A stretch of DNA of 64,000 bases from Doris montereyensis (lineage: Eukaryota > Mollusca > Gastropoda > Nudibranchia > Dorididae), in the NCBI GenBank assembly GCA_037039925.1, contig JAXRKP010001077.1, positions 106,927 to 170,926 of the forward strand. Direction: 5' to 3'. A program made the position numbers and the translations under genes. This document shows positions 1-28,289 of the stretch, piece by piece (position 1 is the stretch's first letter; every line of letters begins with the position of its first letter). The notes below the pieces were generated by a model that worked only from the letters and a program-made list of their open reading frames with translations, ran no database searches and had not been told where the DNA came from.

Positions 1-188
1 TCAAAATTTTGAATGTTTTTATCTACCCTCGCCTACAAAATATTTTGTAAAATAGAAAATTATACGTCATATGGACATTTTTCTGCCATGAACTTGTAGA
101 TAAATGATCGTTCTACTCGAATATGCAAAGAACAGAAAATCAACCTTTTGGTCCAAAACTCGCCAGTCCAGGTGCCACCCCCACCCCT
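1..188 (-). repeat. Dispersed repeat family G, copy 1
   Basis: Reverse complement of 11425-11575 over about 150 bp: shared blocks include TATACGTCATATGGA, AACTTGTAGATAA and GAATATGCAAA. Both contain a polyC or polyG run next to GCCTACAAAAT. No coding capacity seen. Confidence 0.75.
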
Positions 189-431
189 CCACCCCTTAAC
201 AGTGAAGGAAGATTTGATACACAATGTTACAAATATAGCCCCAGATTTTATTTTTTATTATTAATATTTGCAAATACAATTTCAAAGATATTTCTTAAGT
301 CAATGAGTCTAATGTTGAATTCCTTTATCCTAGTTAGAATTTCATTTCTTTAATATTCTGTAGCAGTTGAGTCTTTTCAAAAGCAGAAAGTTATCCAGAT
401 ATCATAAAAGAACTTCATTTTAACTCCTTAC

Positions 432-582
432 CTTGAGGCATGCCTGAATTCTCAACATGAGGCTCAATAACAGAGATGCTGTCATCTTCTAAGTAGTAAA
501 ATATTTCCACTGGCCTTACTCTGAAATATTCCTGAGGTGACTCATGCACTGTTTGCTTGAAGTAAGCATTAAATTTCAGCAC
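432..582 (-). CDS. EFHC1: EFHC1-like exon 3, start of DM10 domain 1
   Basis: Read in phase 0 after TATTTTAG, the exon gives [14 protein letters not shown], then [12 protein letters not shown] and [16 protein letters not shown], with a strong GTAAGG donor. VLKF.AYF and YYLEDDS.SVIEP are hallmarks of the first DM10 domain in EFHC proteins. Confidence 0.85.
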
Positions 583-2655
583 CTAAAATATAAAACATAA
601 AAGAAAAGTAAATATATATACAGATAAATAAATAAATAGCATTAAGCATTTTGATGAAAAAATATAGCTTTGACTTTACTACCTTATAATGATGTGAATG
701 TAAAATTCATAAAATACTCAAGGAAAAAGTAAAACATGGAAAATGTATAAAATTCTAGCTTTAAGATAAGCAGCTAATTTTGTTGTATGGTAATAAAAGA
801 ACTTGCAAGTTTTCTCTGTCATGCTTCCTGATCGTGTTAAGTGAGCAATTGAGTTGAATATACTGACTCAAAGATTTGAAGTTGAAGTTGAATTTCTTAT
901 TTTCAGATCCCTAAAATTCTACTTAATAATTGAGTACTTAATTAAACAAAATTTGCTTTGGTCCAGCTCTAAATCATGTCATTGATGCTTGTTAATTGAC
1001 TGTACATGAATTATCATTTGTGTCTACCTGAATAAAACATCCTACCTGACAATTTAGATCTAGATCTTGATATCTATCTCTGGAGACATGGTGACATTCA
1101 GTTTAGATATTATATAGATACACACATTACCAATCAAATAATCTAAACTTCGATATCTAGCTCTGGAGACTTGGTGAATCACCATACACAACATTTACAA
1201 TAGATTATGAATACACCCCCATAAGACATATATCCAAATCTGCAGGCCATCGATCACTGCATTAAACACTGAGCCAGATCAAGATCTAGGTTTTTTTGGG
1301 AAAGGACCCACAATCTTCCAGCTTTCTAAAGTGTTATCCTACCCCAAGATTGCGGCAACTCTACTAGTTGTATGAAGACAAAATTATGATATTAAAACCT
1401 TTTATCCCAGGCAACATGAGCAGGAATAAAAGCAGCAGGTGGTGCTTGCTTGGCTTGTCCGTATGTCAAAGTTGGGTTGAAGTTTGCAAGATCATCAAGT
1501 TCTGATTCTGACAACTGGTTATGAAACAGTTGTGTTCCACCAACCCCTCTCTCTGGTCGCTTTGGCAAAGCATAGCCATTCTTGTATGCGAGGGACTGAC
1601 TTATATGATATTTCATTTGCTGTTGTGAAAACAAAATAGAGGGAAGAGTGAAACACAAATGAAAATTAACACAGTTTCAAAAAGTAAAAAAATGAGATGA
1701 TGTTGACTATATTACTTTCTTTTGCACAAGATCAGAACTCTTACAGATATGCAATTCTAAACTAAAAATCAATAATAGAGCATTCTTCTTTTCATGAGTA
1801 GATATTGAGACATTTATCATTTAACACCAATGTTAAGCCCCCCCCACCCCCCAAAGGATTATTGTTGGGAATTAATCACTTAAGGTACATGGCATAAAAA
1901 CAATACAATAGTTTCACACTCCCTAATATGTTTTCCTGGCATCATGAGAGCTTACAGAAAAAAATGCATCTTCTGGATGATGATTTCTTATTCTTTCATT
2001 TCTTGCAATATACTAGATCTACTTGTCTTGTAATTCAATGTAGGATCTTCAACTTTCAAAGTGGTCATTGAAGATGAATAGTCTTTCTGTTATTGGAGCA
2101 TCAATCTTTGTCATCAAATAAATTAAAGTTTCTTCTACAAAGTTAAATGTAATGCCTTTAAAAAGCATGAAACCCAGACATGAATATGAAATTAAAAATG
2201 TAGCCAATTGGCATGTTTAAATTATGTCTATTACTGAGCCACAATAAACAGGTCTTACTGAGAATATAAGCAGCTCCTAATTTTATAAATAAGACTAACG
2301 TTAGAATTTTCTCTTGTCATCTTTGCAATAATGAAAACTTCTCATAGTCATAGTCTTCACCTTCTACTACTCCATTAAAGCATGCATGTTATTTCCTAAT
2401 GTAACACCTAGATCTAGATCTACATACCTAAAACTGCTTAGACATTGACATACTAGTTATAGTGGGACGCATTGTGATTGTGTCAGTGTCATGGTTTGAA
2501 TGTTTCTTTTTCAGATTCAGAGCGATAAAATCATTCAAATAGTTATAGATTGGTTATAAATGAAAGTTACAAACAGCAAAGAATCTAAACCAGTAAAACA
2601 AACGAACCGTCGGGTCCTTGAAAGTATTTCCCGGTAGAAATGGTAACCCCTCCAT
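432..2655 (-). CDS. EFHC1: EFHC1-like ciliary protein, 5' part (3 exons, partial)
   Basis: The joined exons 2655-2608, 1619-1399 and 582-432 encode a protein opening [16 protein letters not shown], then a stretch containing [17 protein letters not shown] and [16 protein letters not shown], then [12 protein letters not shown] and [13 protein letters not shown]. These match the N-terminus and first DM10 domain of EFHC1/EFHC2. Family members are axonemal proteins of ciliary doublet microtubules. The remaining DM10 domains and the EF-hand lie beyond the left edge. The start is chosen because the GLPFLPG motif follows the Met directly. The reading frame slips at the exon 2/3 junction (see findings). 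EFHC1 versus EFHC2 cannot be settled from this part alone; the wording is closer to EFHC1. Confidence 0.85.
1399..1619 (-). CDS. EFHC1: EFHC1-like exon 2
   Basis: The exon follows a TTTTCACAACAG acceptor and encodes [16 protein letters not shown], then [19 protein letters not shown] and [11 protein letters not shown]. The only nearby donor (AAAAG before GTTTTA) leaves phase 2, while exon 3 needs phase 0. One more A in the run GATAAAAGG would restore the expected DKK before the intron. Confidence 0.8.
2608..2655 (-). CDS. EFHC1: EFHC1-like exon 1 (coding part)
   Basis: Sixteen codons from ATG at 2655 give [16 protein letters not shown], ending in phase 0. The donor is a weak GTTCGT. The LPFLPG motif is the conserved N-terminal signature of the EFHC family. 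Confidence 0.8.
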
Positions 2656-4818
2656 GATAACTATCGGCCTTCTCTCACTATCACTTCAGCTCCGACCAAG
2701 TTTGTTTTGGTAGTACGGGAAGACTCGTGTACATAGTTGCTATGCGTTGCTAAGTTAACTGTTCTCGTAGAATCTCGAAGTAAAAAAGAACCATTCTTAT
2801 TTAAAATCTATTTATAATAAAATATTTTCAAAATGTATTCTATGTATTTTCCAATATATTGCATATATATTAAAATTTTTTATGGGGGTCGAATATATTT
2901 CTTTTCTTTGAGGTGGATTGGATCAGTTATTCTACTTTGTTTTTTTTTCTCCACTTTCGCCTTCAGTCCTTTGAACTTCCGGTTTTGGGCAGTGATCTCA
3001 TTCAGTGATTCAATCCAAACATGATGATAAGCTACAGACCGAGACCGAGATCTAAAGTGAAAACAATGCAACGTTGTCTCTGAACTTGATGTTAATGCCT
3101 CGACTACACAGTTGAAAGTGTTCAACGTAGACGTACGGAATGTCAACAGAGGAGGTTGGAATATTCAATCACAATTCACAGTATCATGTCATATATAATA
3201 TATTAAAATTAAATTGAAGCAATGTATCCTAAAGTAGAGCTAGATCTAGCTATATGTAGATCTAGATCTTTAAGCTTTATAATAGCTCTAGTCAAGTCTA
3301 TTTAGAATCTATATCTAGATCTATGTATATGATTAATGTGTATATCTACATTAGGCTACAATAAAATAAACATTTATTTTTTGGAAGGATTTTCATGGTG
3401 GACCATAGTCTGGCACGCGCAAGGAGCATGGAAGTTTTTGTTTATTTCATATTTTTGGAGTGAGATAACAAAATTGGGGCTTGTTTTTTATGGGGAATTA
3501 AAGAGAAGGGGAAGAATGAAGATTTTTTTGAGAGGTTGCATTCAGTTGCAGCAGTCTTTCATGACAGAATACAAACGGGACAAAGTGGGAGACAGACAGC
3601 TGATTGCGACAAGGGACTGAGACATCACAGAGTATGTCTTATAAATTGAATTGACATAATATGCATAGATGCTGCATAATAACAGATTTAGTTTTCAGTG
3701 AAGTTCCTTTGACAATCCCTAAAAGCTGAACTCCCCTTTCGCTCCATTCAACCCAAAGCTAGGTCCCTCCTATGGATTTCATGATATCTTCTAAAGAGGG
3801 TTTGAGTTGCGTTATGACAGTCAAGTTCAATTATTACTGAATTCCGCTCACCAATGAAAATTATAACATGGCGTGCCCGACTAAACATATTCGGCACTCT
3901 TTAAGAATTGATGTCCCGTTTGTTTACTTATTATGTATTCCGGAAGTGAACTTCTGGCTAGATGGCTTAAAATTTGTTTAAGCAAATGGTATTAATTCAA
4001 GAAAAGCGACGGCCCTAAATAAAGGGCGTGTTGCCGTCCGTCCGGGAAACGCGCAGGCCCTATATTTAGGGCTGCCGTCATTGGCACGGGAAGAGCGCAG
4101 GCTCTATGTTTAGGGCTAGACACCTAGGCTTCTTGAATGGAAAGTTCCACTTTCCTCACATGGTTTATGACGTAGTTTGACCCATGAGTTCATAGTTAAA
4201 TAACAGCCAATGAGATTACAATTTATTATAAGCTCGTGGTTTTTCCGATAGCCTTGTTATCATTCGTCAAAGTGACGCTTTCCCATTCAACACACTTCGA
4301 GCAAGCCTAAGTTGATTACACGGCTATCGCTGCTATTGTTTAGTCCTTAGTTTAAGTTTTTCGTGTTGCAGTAACATCTCATGAATTCCTTGTTCTTTCA
4401 ACTTATAGAAAATGCATGTTTTATAGGTCTTTTCTCATCTGTTAACATAAACTCATTGTTCAAACTAAGTCTAAATTCTAGCTTCACCCGTTGCACACAA
4501 TTGTTTTTTTCATGCAAATGGCTGGGGCAACCCCTCACTGTAAGGTCACTTCCGGTAACACCGCAAGCTCTACTTGGGTTAAGATTATTTTTTAATAGTT
4601 AAGAAAAATTTTCACCATTATACCATTTTCTCTTATTCCGATGCTCTTCATTATGAATCAAGCTGACATTTAGAATATGCATTGTGGTGATTTAGATGAT
4701 TTTCAGCTCGCATTTCAAAGAGTAATTTAGTTTTTTATCATTCCATGTATTTTCATAAAGTTCTGGTTGTTGAATATATTACTGATCAGTATATATTTTG
4801 CTTCTTTGTCCATTATAG
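2656..4818. promoter_or_regulatory. Region between divergent EFHC1-like and syntrophin-like genes
   Basis: The EFHC1-like start codon (2655, minus) and the first recognised syntrophin exon (4819, plus) point away from each other, so promoters for both probably lie here or in syntrophin intron 1. I see no clear TATA box. At 3993-4140 there are three GC-rich near-palindromes of the type GCCCTATATTTAGGGC. The syntrophin start-codon exon should also be in this stretch but was not recognised. Confidence 0.4.
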
Positions 4819-19648
<14,830 letters not shown>

Positions 19649-22036
19649 ATCAAACTGCAAAGGTGACATTTTCAATTAATCAGCCAAACTATCTTCTGTT
19701 GATCCAACATTTCTGGCAAACCAGTAAATCAAACTGCAAAGGTGACCTTTTCAATTAATCAGCCAAACTATCTTCTGTTGATCCAACATATCTGGCAAAC
19801 CAGCAAATCAAACTGCAAAGGCGACATTTTCAATTAATCAGCCAAACTATCTTCTGTTGATCCAACATTTCTGGCAAACCAGCAAATCAAACTGCAAAGG
19901 CGACATTTTCAATTCATCAGCCAAACTATCTTCTGTTGATCCAACATTTCTGGCAAACCAGCAAATCAAACTGCAAAGGCGACATTTTCAATTAATCAGC
20001 CAAACTATCTTCTGTTGAACCAACATTTCTGGCAAACCAGCAAATCAAACTGCAAAGGTGACATTTTCAATTCGGTATGGTTATTTTACATTCTCACTTG
20101 TGGGTGCAAGGAGCATACTACAAGACTGATGGCTGCTCTGATATTTTACCAGACACATATGTTCATGACAATTTCTTATTCTCCATTTGATAATAACTTT
20201 TAAACACTGTAGGGAACTTAACAAATATTATTTTTCAGTCAATTTAGTAATCTCTTGACTTTATTGTTTTGGTCTACTTATTTTAAAACATGAAATAATG
20301 TTTGGCCAAAGAATCCTCCAAAAGATGTTAATTTAAAAGAAGTAAGTGTGTATTTCAGTTTTAGACTGACTTCTCTTGTTGTTGGATCTTTTTTTTTTTT
20401 TTTTTAAAGATCATTTTTCTGGTGCAGTTACAGTTTGTTTATTCTTTCCTTTTTCATATATCAACTGAGGTGACAACTGAATTATACCTGTTCATATCTA
20501 CTTATTTGAAGGTGTTCCTTGTTTTAAAGTCATGTTGCTTATGCCCTGTTTTTCTAATGAATTGTAGAAAGCAAATGCAGATAATTAGCTGTGTGTAACT
20601 TTAAGTTTTTAAGGGTTTGTTTTTTTCTTTATGTAAAAATGTTTTCTGTTCATTTGTCAAATTTGTCAAATTTCTTGACATTATCTCATTTATGGTTGCC
20701 ATGACAAGAAAGGAGTTGCAATCTCTCACCAAGACATGTGTTCAAGTTCAAAACATCAAAGAGTTTCATTGCTCCTGTGTTTTTATTATTGGTTTTCAAG
20801 ACTTGGGTTGAGTTTACCCAAAATTAAATTGGATTTCTTCCCTTCCTTTAAACCAGATACCCCTGTTGTTTTTTTTTTAGTTAATTGTTCTAATTTTTCA
20901 TATGTCTGCAAATTATTTGTTTGATCTGTAAATCTCATTTAAATGGTATCTGTTGTGCTATCATACGCTCTATGTAAAATCTTTGTTTCTTTCAGGGGAT
21001 AAACCACTGTGTAAATAATGTAAGGAAAATACAAAGTGCAATACTATTTGACACCCCAGTTTGTTTTGTACTTACCGATAAATTTTGTAGGCTCTTGTGT
21101 TGTCTGTGATCCTTATGTGAAGTTTAAAGACGTTAAAAGATAAAGATAATTTTGTTGGATTGTCAGCCTCAAATTTCTTCTATGTCAAAGAACATAGAAA
21201 AGAAAACCGAAGCATATTTATAGCCATCTCTTTGTTTGACATTGATCCATGATTTCAATCATGTGTACACACATATACAATCACTCACTAAACATGGTTA
21301 TATGTTTAAACATAATCACCACATTGTGTAGACATTTATAAATAATCCTTACGCTTGAATACTAAAATACTCAATATTTTCCTCATATCTGAAAATCTCC
21401 CATCTGAGTCCGACATCAAATCAAAATGGAAGCATTCTTATCTATTGTTGTTATTTTTGTGTTTGGGCCGCCAGTACTTACTGCCCATTTGGCATTGTTA
21501 TGAATTTTATGTCTGTCAGTGTAAGAACGTCTTCTGTCTATTTATCTCTTTATATCTCTTAACGGATGTTATTGAAAAAAAAATGCTTGTTACACTTTGA
21601 AAAGTGATTGTGATTATACCATACATATATATATATTATATATACTTCTTGACTTGTTATCATTGATCCATGATAACATATGCAAATGAACGTGATCACT
21701 TGTATTATTATGATTATATGGTTATACATCGGTACATGTACATTATACACATTTATACATAGGCTCATGTTCATGAGAGTTATACTGATGTGATAGACCT
21801 CTTTAATACCTATTAACTTGGTATGTTTGTACACCACACTCATTCTGGGGTAACATAATGATATTTTTTATATATTTATCTCATTGTTCAATTTTCAACA
21901 TGTAATATTTTCATGTCTGAAGCTTTTCTAGAAAAATTGAAGCGAAAACATGGAAGGTACTTGAGTATCTAACTTTTCTAAAGGGCAGAGAAAGAAATCG
22001 TTTGCTTCAAATAGGCTTTTTTGATTATTATAGAAG

Positions 22037-22322
22037 TAAAGTTCCTTCAAAGCCCCTTGTGGCCGGTAGAGCCGTTGAGCTTATCCCATAGCGTGAAGTG
22101 GAACAGGTGGTAATAACCCTGGACAGGACAGTGGTCTGGACGCATGTTTTTGCTCCTAAGCTAGCGTTTGTACCCATTTGCACCTGAATCGAGGGGAGAA
22201 GAAACTGCATATTAAGTATCTTTCCCAAGGAACGCAATGTCGGACCTAGCTTTGCTAGAATTCAAACCTGGAACCTAATGATCCCAAGTCTGGCAGCCTA
22301 ACCACTCGGCCATCGATGGCAT
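22037..22322 (-). mobile_element. SINE-A copy (tRNA-like head), minus
   Basis: In reverse the element begins ATGGCCGAGTGGTTAGGCTG and contains GGTTTGAATTC (A- and B-box-like), then a body shared with 53198-53489 and 61393-61676 (GGGTACAAGC or GGGTACAAAC, CCTGTCCAGG, AAGGAACTT). Confidence 0.8.
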
Positions 22323-25256
22323 AATCATGTAAATTTGAATTCTTGAATGTTGAGGTAATTTTGAATCTGAATTTTTTACATCCTTTTTGATATTAATGAT
22401 ATATTGTTGTTTTATAACAAACTTTTTTATTCCCTCTTTACATCTGGGGTCCTACTTTAGAAGATGCCATTGTACATTTGTTTTCGGTGTCACCTCTAAA
22501 AATAGTTCGTTTAACAGCAGTTTACAAAAACAAGCCCAGAATGTTGAGAGAAATTTATATTTGTGGCATAATGGTCTCTCCTTGTATGTTCTTCTAAGGT
22601 GAAAGAAAATCGTACATTCACATAATAGGATGTTTCAGGCAGAGGAGAGCTTCACAACCCACACTCCATTGGACTTAAAATGTAGATTGAATTGAATCAC
22701 AAATCGCATTGATATGGAATTTTCTGTTTTATTTTGTCCGGTTCTTGACTCCTATCATCTTTTGATCTGCTACTTATTGAATTGTGATATTACCTTAAAT
22801 AATACTTTTTAGATAACTTTTATCGGCCATTCATATTTCTGTATTATTGAGTTTTAGTTGGCTTTCTTAGATGTTTTGTTGATTTTGTTCTTTGGAGGAC
22901 AGATTTCAAACTGGTTAAGTTGTGTATTGTTCATATCATTTCTCATTACCTGTAGTATTCAACAGATGAAAATTAGAAAGATTATGCAGAATGCAATCAA
23001 GAAGAACAGAAAAATAAGTTGGGGGGCTAAAGCAAAAGTACAAGACAAGACTGCAAAACTTTGGGTTGGGCAGGAGATTCTCCTGTGAGCTGATTAAGTA
23101 AAATTTTCCACTCCTGTCTTGTCATTTTCTTTGGCCGTTTTCATCTACTGGACTGATATTAGTTTTCATATGTGCTATTCAGACTTGACATTGACATCTT
23201 TTGTGATCACAAGACATGATGCTGGCCTTGCTAACCAGTGGCTTTATGTCTGAATTATTGCACGTATGTGGAGTGATAATTCGAAATTTAGTTTTACATT
23301 TCAAGTGATCTCTGAGGGTTTAGATTGCTTTAACTGACACCTCATCTAGTGGGAGAAGATGAAAAACTCTGAGGTTTTTTGATACAAATGACACTCATTA
23401 AGGGGGAGGGGGGTCCCGAGGAAGGCATTTCTACCCCAGATCGGACAAATCTCATTGGATGGAGCAGTTAATTCCCTTCACATTGATACCATAACAAAGG
23501 CTCAGTGTCGGTTCTTTCATTTTATATGATTTTTTTAGAAATAATACCAGTAACCTTCAACAGGAGATGTTGTCTAAAGTAATACAAGTTGATACTCATT
23601 TTAATCACCTCAAAGTACTCTACCCAAAACATGTGATTTTGAAGAATTATTGTCAGTATTAGCCAAGAGCGGCCGAATATTATGGAAGCATTCCGCACAC
23701 CTGTTATAAGAAAAATGCCATCCCGACATGAGTATAACGGATCTGGAGCAGTTGAAATATGGTGGACACGAAGTATTTGATAGCCTCTCAAGATTGAATG
23801 GTGTTTCAAAATATTATAATAGCCTTTTATAGTATAGGTTAATATGCGAAAAAAACATTCAAATAATGGAAAACATTGTTAAAAATGCGATTTTCTCCAA
23901 ATGTTACTTTTTGACAGTGATATGCAATCTACTTTTTTATTTATTGTCCGATTGCCCCCAAATTTGGTGTATAACATCTATAACGCAAAACAAAGTTCCA
24001 CCCAGTGGCAATTTTTGATACTTCTTCAAAATTTTGCAAAAGGGATTTTTTTGTGATTAAATTTGCCAGAAATTGGAAAGGTTGCTAAATGCATTTTCAA
24101 AAAATTCATGAAATAAAAGCTGTTCATTTTGTTAAAAAAAGCTACTGTTGCGGCTAGATATTGAACTGAATAACGTTTATGCTAAGTTATAGCCAAGTTT
24201 GTTCATAACTGAACAAGTCTTTTGAAATGAAGTTGTAGGTATTTTTGCTATGAAAATCCCATGGCAACCGTAATATGAGAACAAAAATATTTGTTTAAAA
24301 TTCAGCTAATTTAGACATGTCGAGTACAATGGTAGTGGTTAAAATTGTCTATATCAAATAATAATGAAAAACATGTTCAGGACCCGTCCTCTCCCTTAAA
24401 GATCCCATGGTAGTTTATAGAGCCATTTCATCAAAGTTGAGGAATGTGGAATTTGTTCTCAAGACCCTTGCAAATAATGAATCTGTAGGAAAAAATAAAC
24501 ATTCAAAGCCGTTCCATCTGAAATGAGTGATGGGGTTTTAAGTTGGGAATCATTTTGCCATATCTCTATTCTGTGCCCTTTTAATGTGACCACATTCAGG
24601 CTGTTAACCAAGTCGTTAAAATTTGTGATCCTTCATTGAAACTGACTGACATCACTCTATTTTGAAAGAGAACAAAGCCATTGGTATGGAAGGTAGCTTT
24701 GTCAGGGACAGCAATCTTGTACAATATGAACTCTGATCATCTTTAATTCAATTGATTGGTGCTCTTGATGTCAGCTTTAATGTTTGTGGTGACAGGTTGT
24801 CAAGGAATTTGAAAGAGGATTCAGTCTGTGTAGTAGGCATTTTTCTCTCCATTTATTCACGTACTGGCAGACAAGCCTGGATAAGCTTTTGCTATTTATT
24901 ATTATTATTGTGAAGTTTTCTTATATATTCGATGATTGCGTTGCCTGAATTTCCAATACAAATATTTATGAAAGGAATGTGAAAGCAAAATTGAGCAATG
25001 GTTTAAACTTGTCATTTGTACTCAGTACTGTTTCTGTGAAATGTTTCTGAGGGCTTTCAAATTTAGGGTTATTTGTAATGATGAATCCATGTTTTTGTAA
25101 AAGAAAGACAGCATTATCTGGGGGCCTAGATTGTCAAAGGAATTAAGCCACAAGCTCTTTTATGTTGCAACATTCTTTCATAGTTTGTCAGTTCAGAATG
25201 ATATTGTCCGAATTTTGACTATTTTGGAGTTTAAATCATTATCAGATTCACAGTTG

Positions 25257-25370
25257 ACAATTGAAGGGGTCATCTCAAAAGTGTGCCTAAGTCACAATTA
25301 CGTCATTTAGAGAAAAATGTCAAAAACCATTGTCTTTGGCACTCTTGGCTTTGGAAATGGCACTTTTTCT
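25257..25370 (-). mobile_element. TIR element T3, inverted partial copy
   Basis: Starts CAATTGAAGGGGTCATCTCA, continues TACGTCATTTAGAGAAAAAT and AAAACCATTGTCTTTGGC, i.e. the right half of T3 in reverse. Confidence 0.7.
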
Positions 25371-26256
25371 TACTATAGATTTTCTTTCTAGCTGAGACCT
25401 TTAGTTATTAGTAACCTTTTTTTTCTTAGAATGAGTTTGTGTGTGGTGAGGACAATATGAATCTGAGCCGACAAATTGTAGATTTGATACTCTTGATTAC
25501 GGTCAAGTCAAGTCATTTTGCTCCATCTAGCTTTTAGGAGAACCATAAATTCTTTTTTTTAGATTGCTTTATGATGAATTACTCTTTAGATAGAGCAATG
25601 TGTATCTATTCAAATTATAATTTTCTTTATAAGATAACGGGATTGGATACTTGAGAAGCCCATTCTAACAAATTCCTTCTTAAAGCCGTACAATAACAGT
25701 TCAGCCCTTTTTATTTTAGTGATGTTAAAGGGAAGCTACTTGCAAAACATGTTAGTATATTTTTTTACGTCAGATTGCTGGGCAAAATAATGAAAAATTT
25801 TAAGAATGTTAATAATTGTTAAATTTTCATGAGAGAAGGAGATATTTAGAACACTTTTTAATAATAAAGAGAAATTAATTATTTTGTATGGATGGCAACC
25901 CACAGGATTGAATGATGATAAATCTGCCTACGTATGAAATGTAGACAATCAGGGATTCATGGTTTTTGTGTAAGATATTTTTACTGAAATCGTATTGAGG
26001 GACTGACCATCTGAAAATTATTATTACTCTTGTGATTTTGACGTAGTTTTGCTTGTACTTGAAGTGTCTCCATGCTAACAGCTACAGGGAGATGTTTGAG
26101 TGTTTGACTATAGTATAGAGTAGAACCACATAAAGCAACACCTTACACCAGCTTAAGGAACAAGCATCAACGATTTATTTTGCCTGTGCAGGTATGAGTG
26201 AATAGAGCCTGCTGCTTGACAAGCTGGTTTATAGATGAAGGCAAATTTGGCACGAG

Positions 26257-26445
26257 GCACAGTGCTTTCATTTTGGCAGAAAGTTGAAACTGGTAGGCAA
26301 AATGTAGCACAGTGCTTTCATTTTGACAGCAAGTTGAAACTGGTAGACAAAACGTAGCACAGTGCTTTCATTTTGACAGCAAGTTGAAACTGGTAGACAA
26401 AATGTAGCACAGTACTTTCATTTTGGCAGCAAGTTGAAACTGGGC
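26257..26445 (+). repeat. 50-bp tandem repeat, 4 copies
   Basis: Units start at 26257, 26307, 26357 and 26407: GCACAGTGCTTTCATTTTG, then ACAGCAAGTTGAAACTGGTA. Confidence 0.92.
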
Positions 26446-28265
26446 AAGATCGAAGCGAGAATGTTTTAACAAAGGTTAAATTTTTCTATGGCTTTGTGGT
26501 ATCGTGTCTGCTGTGTCAGCAGTGACATTGTTCATTCAAAGAAGTTCAAATGCTGACATGTACTTATTTAAATCAGCATGTGATGCACATCTAATGATAC
26601 TTTGATACATTGTATGAATGTGAAGCTTTATGCAATACTCCAACCGCATCTTGTCCAGAAGGAAATGATTTTCTACTTTGATATGTATGATATTATGTAG
26701 TGGTGTTGAAACTACAGAGGAAAGTTACCTTTTGTCAATTGATTTGTTTTATATCTTTCTTTTCAATGTGTCAGAATGTTGTTATCCACTGTGCTTGATG
26801 GAAATAATGTTGAACGTAGTCAGCTCTACTATTTATTTGGTTTTATTGTGTCTATGTCAATGTCAGATTCTGCTCCTGTATAGTCTATGCTTGTCTTCCA
26901 TCACCCTTTGAAATGTTTTTGTGACAGCCGCATTTTTGCCATCGTCTTTGTCACTTTTGTTGACGCTACAGTTTATCTCAATGTTGCCGGGGTTTCTTCA
27001 TACAACGCAACTTTTTTGTAAAGCAGTATTTCAGTCGAGTTTAAATCTTTCCTCCCTTTTCTTCTCTTCATCTTTCTTGTTTTTCGCTCAAACTCAGATA
27101 ACGTTTCTTTCTGTAAAAGCCTTGAAGGTTTGTTTTTGATGTTTTTTGTTTTCTTCTGCAAGGATTTTCCAATTTGTCTCCTTTTAAAACATGGTTTTGA
27201 TTTGTCAAATCACTATTGTGAAACTGTAAAAAAAAAAAAGAAAGAAGAAAATTGAAAAAGAGAACCCTCTTCTCTTGATAAAAAAAAAAAAGACGAAATA
27301 CCCCTTCTACTTCTATAAATTGTAACCCGCATGTCCTCATTTCCAACCCCAAACTCCCCCTCTCCCCTCCCTCTCCTCCCCTCTCCTCCCCTACAAATAA
27401 ACCCTAAAAGTTTTTGTTGACGGAGAGAGATGATTTGCTTTAATTATACATACCTAGATGGAGAAGTTCAATTTAACAGTAGGATCTGATTATGTGACAA
27501 GAAAGAATGCTTGAGTTTTCTTGTTGGGTTAAATTAATTCTTTCTTCACATGTTTTCCTTTTGGGAACTATATTTAACTTTGCTCTTCTGGTTTGACTCA
27601 AAATGAGTGAATATCTTACAATAGGTGTTGATGTGACGGGCCAATAGGCTTTTCTTCTTATATTACAATTTTTTTTTTCCTGAGAGTTCAGAGGTTTGAT
27701 TTACAGTGCAAGGATAAGTATGCAGAGGGTAAATGAAGAATGTCTCTTGAGTCAGCATTTGTCTAAGGTTCTGGCATTTGTCTAAGGTTCTGGACTACAA
27801 GTGTGTTCATCTTTGTCTCTTTGTTGTTTATTAGTACCCTGTTTTTTAACTTTTACTAGAAATCTTTCATGGCTTATAATGTACGATAAAGACCACATTA
27901 AGTTTTGCCCATGGCTGTTGTAGGACTTGTATTTACAAAAGAAAATGTTTTTACCATTGATATTTTATTTGATGACTCTTAGCTTAATGTGTATTGATGC
28001 GCTTTTTGAAAAATAGAAAAAAGATGAAAGTAGATCTGACATTTACATTTCAAGGTCAAGGTCGGCAATGAAATCTAAATATTTTTACCAATATGAATAA
28101 ATCAAAAGAGTTACTTATAGTAAAGTGCTTTTGACAAAAGTTGTACAATGACCAGACTCTTATTTGTCTTGCAACAAATTTCAGACAAGTGCAATGAAGC
28201 TTATTGGAGATTTGAGTTTTATATTTATATTTTAAGAAAGTAAGTTTTAAGAAAAAGCATTTTTT

Positions 28266-28289
28266 TGGGGGGGGGGGGGGGGGGGGGGA
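28266..28289 (+). repeat. Poly(G) run
   Basis: About 24 consecutive G. Shorter G or C runs also lie at 11571, 18592, 37113 and 37340. Confidence 0.95.

Noticed and set aside
123..353. 76-codon ORF near the left edge
   Set aside because: Its first part is dispersed repeat family G; no protein family recognised.
1061..3330. Recurrent AGATCTAGATCT motifs
   Set aside because: Scattered simple motif also seen at 36.7 kb; no ordered array or site logic visible.
22858..23088. 76-codon ORF with a hydrophobic N-terminus
   Set aside because: No known family, no splice context, short, in repeat-rich intergenic DNA; length is expected by chance.
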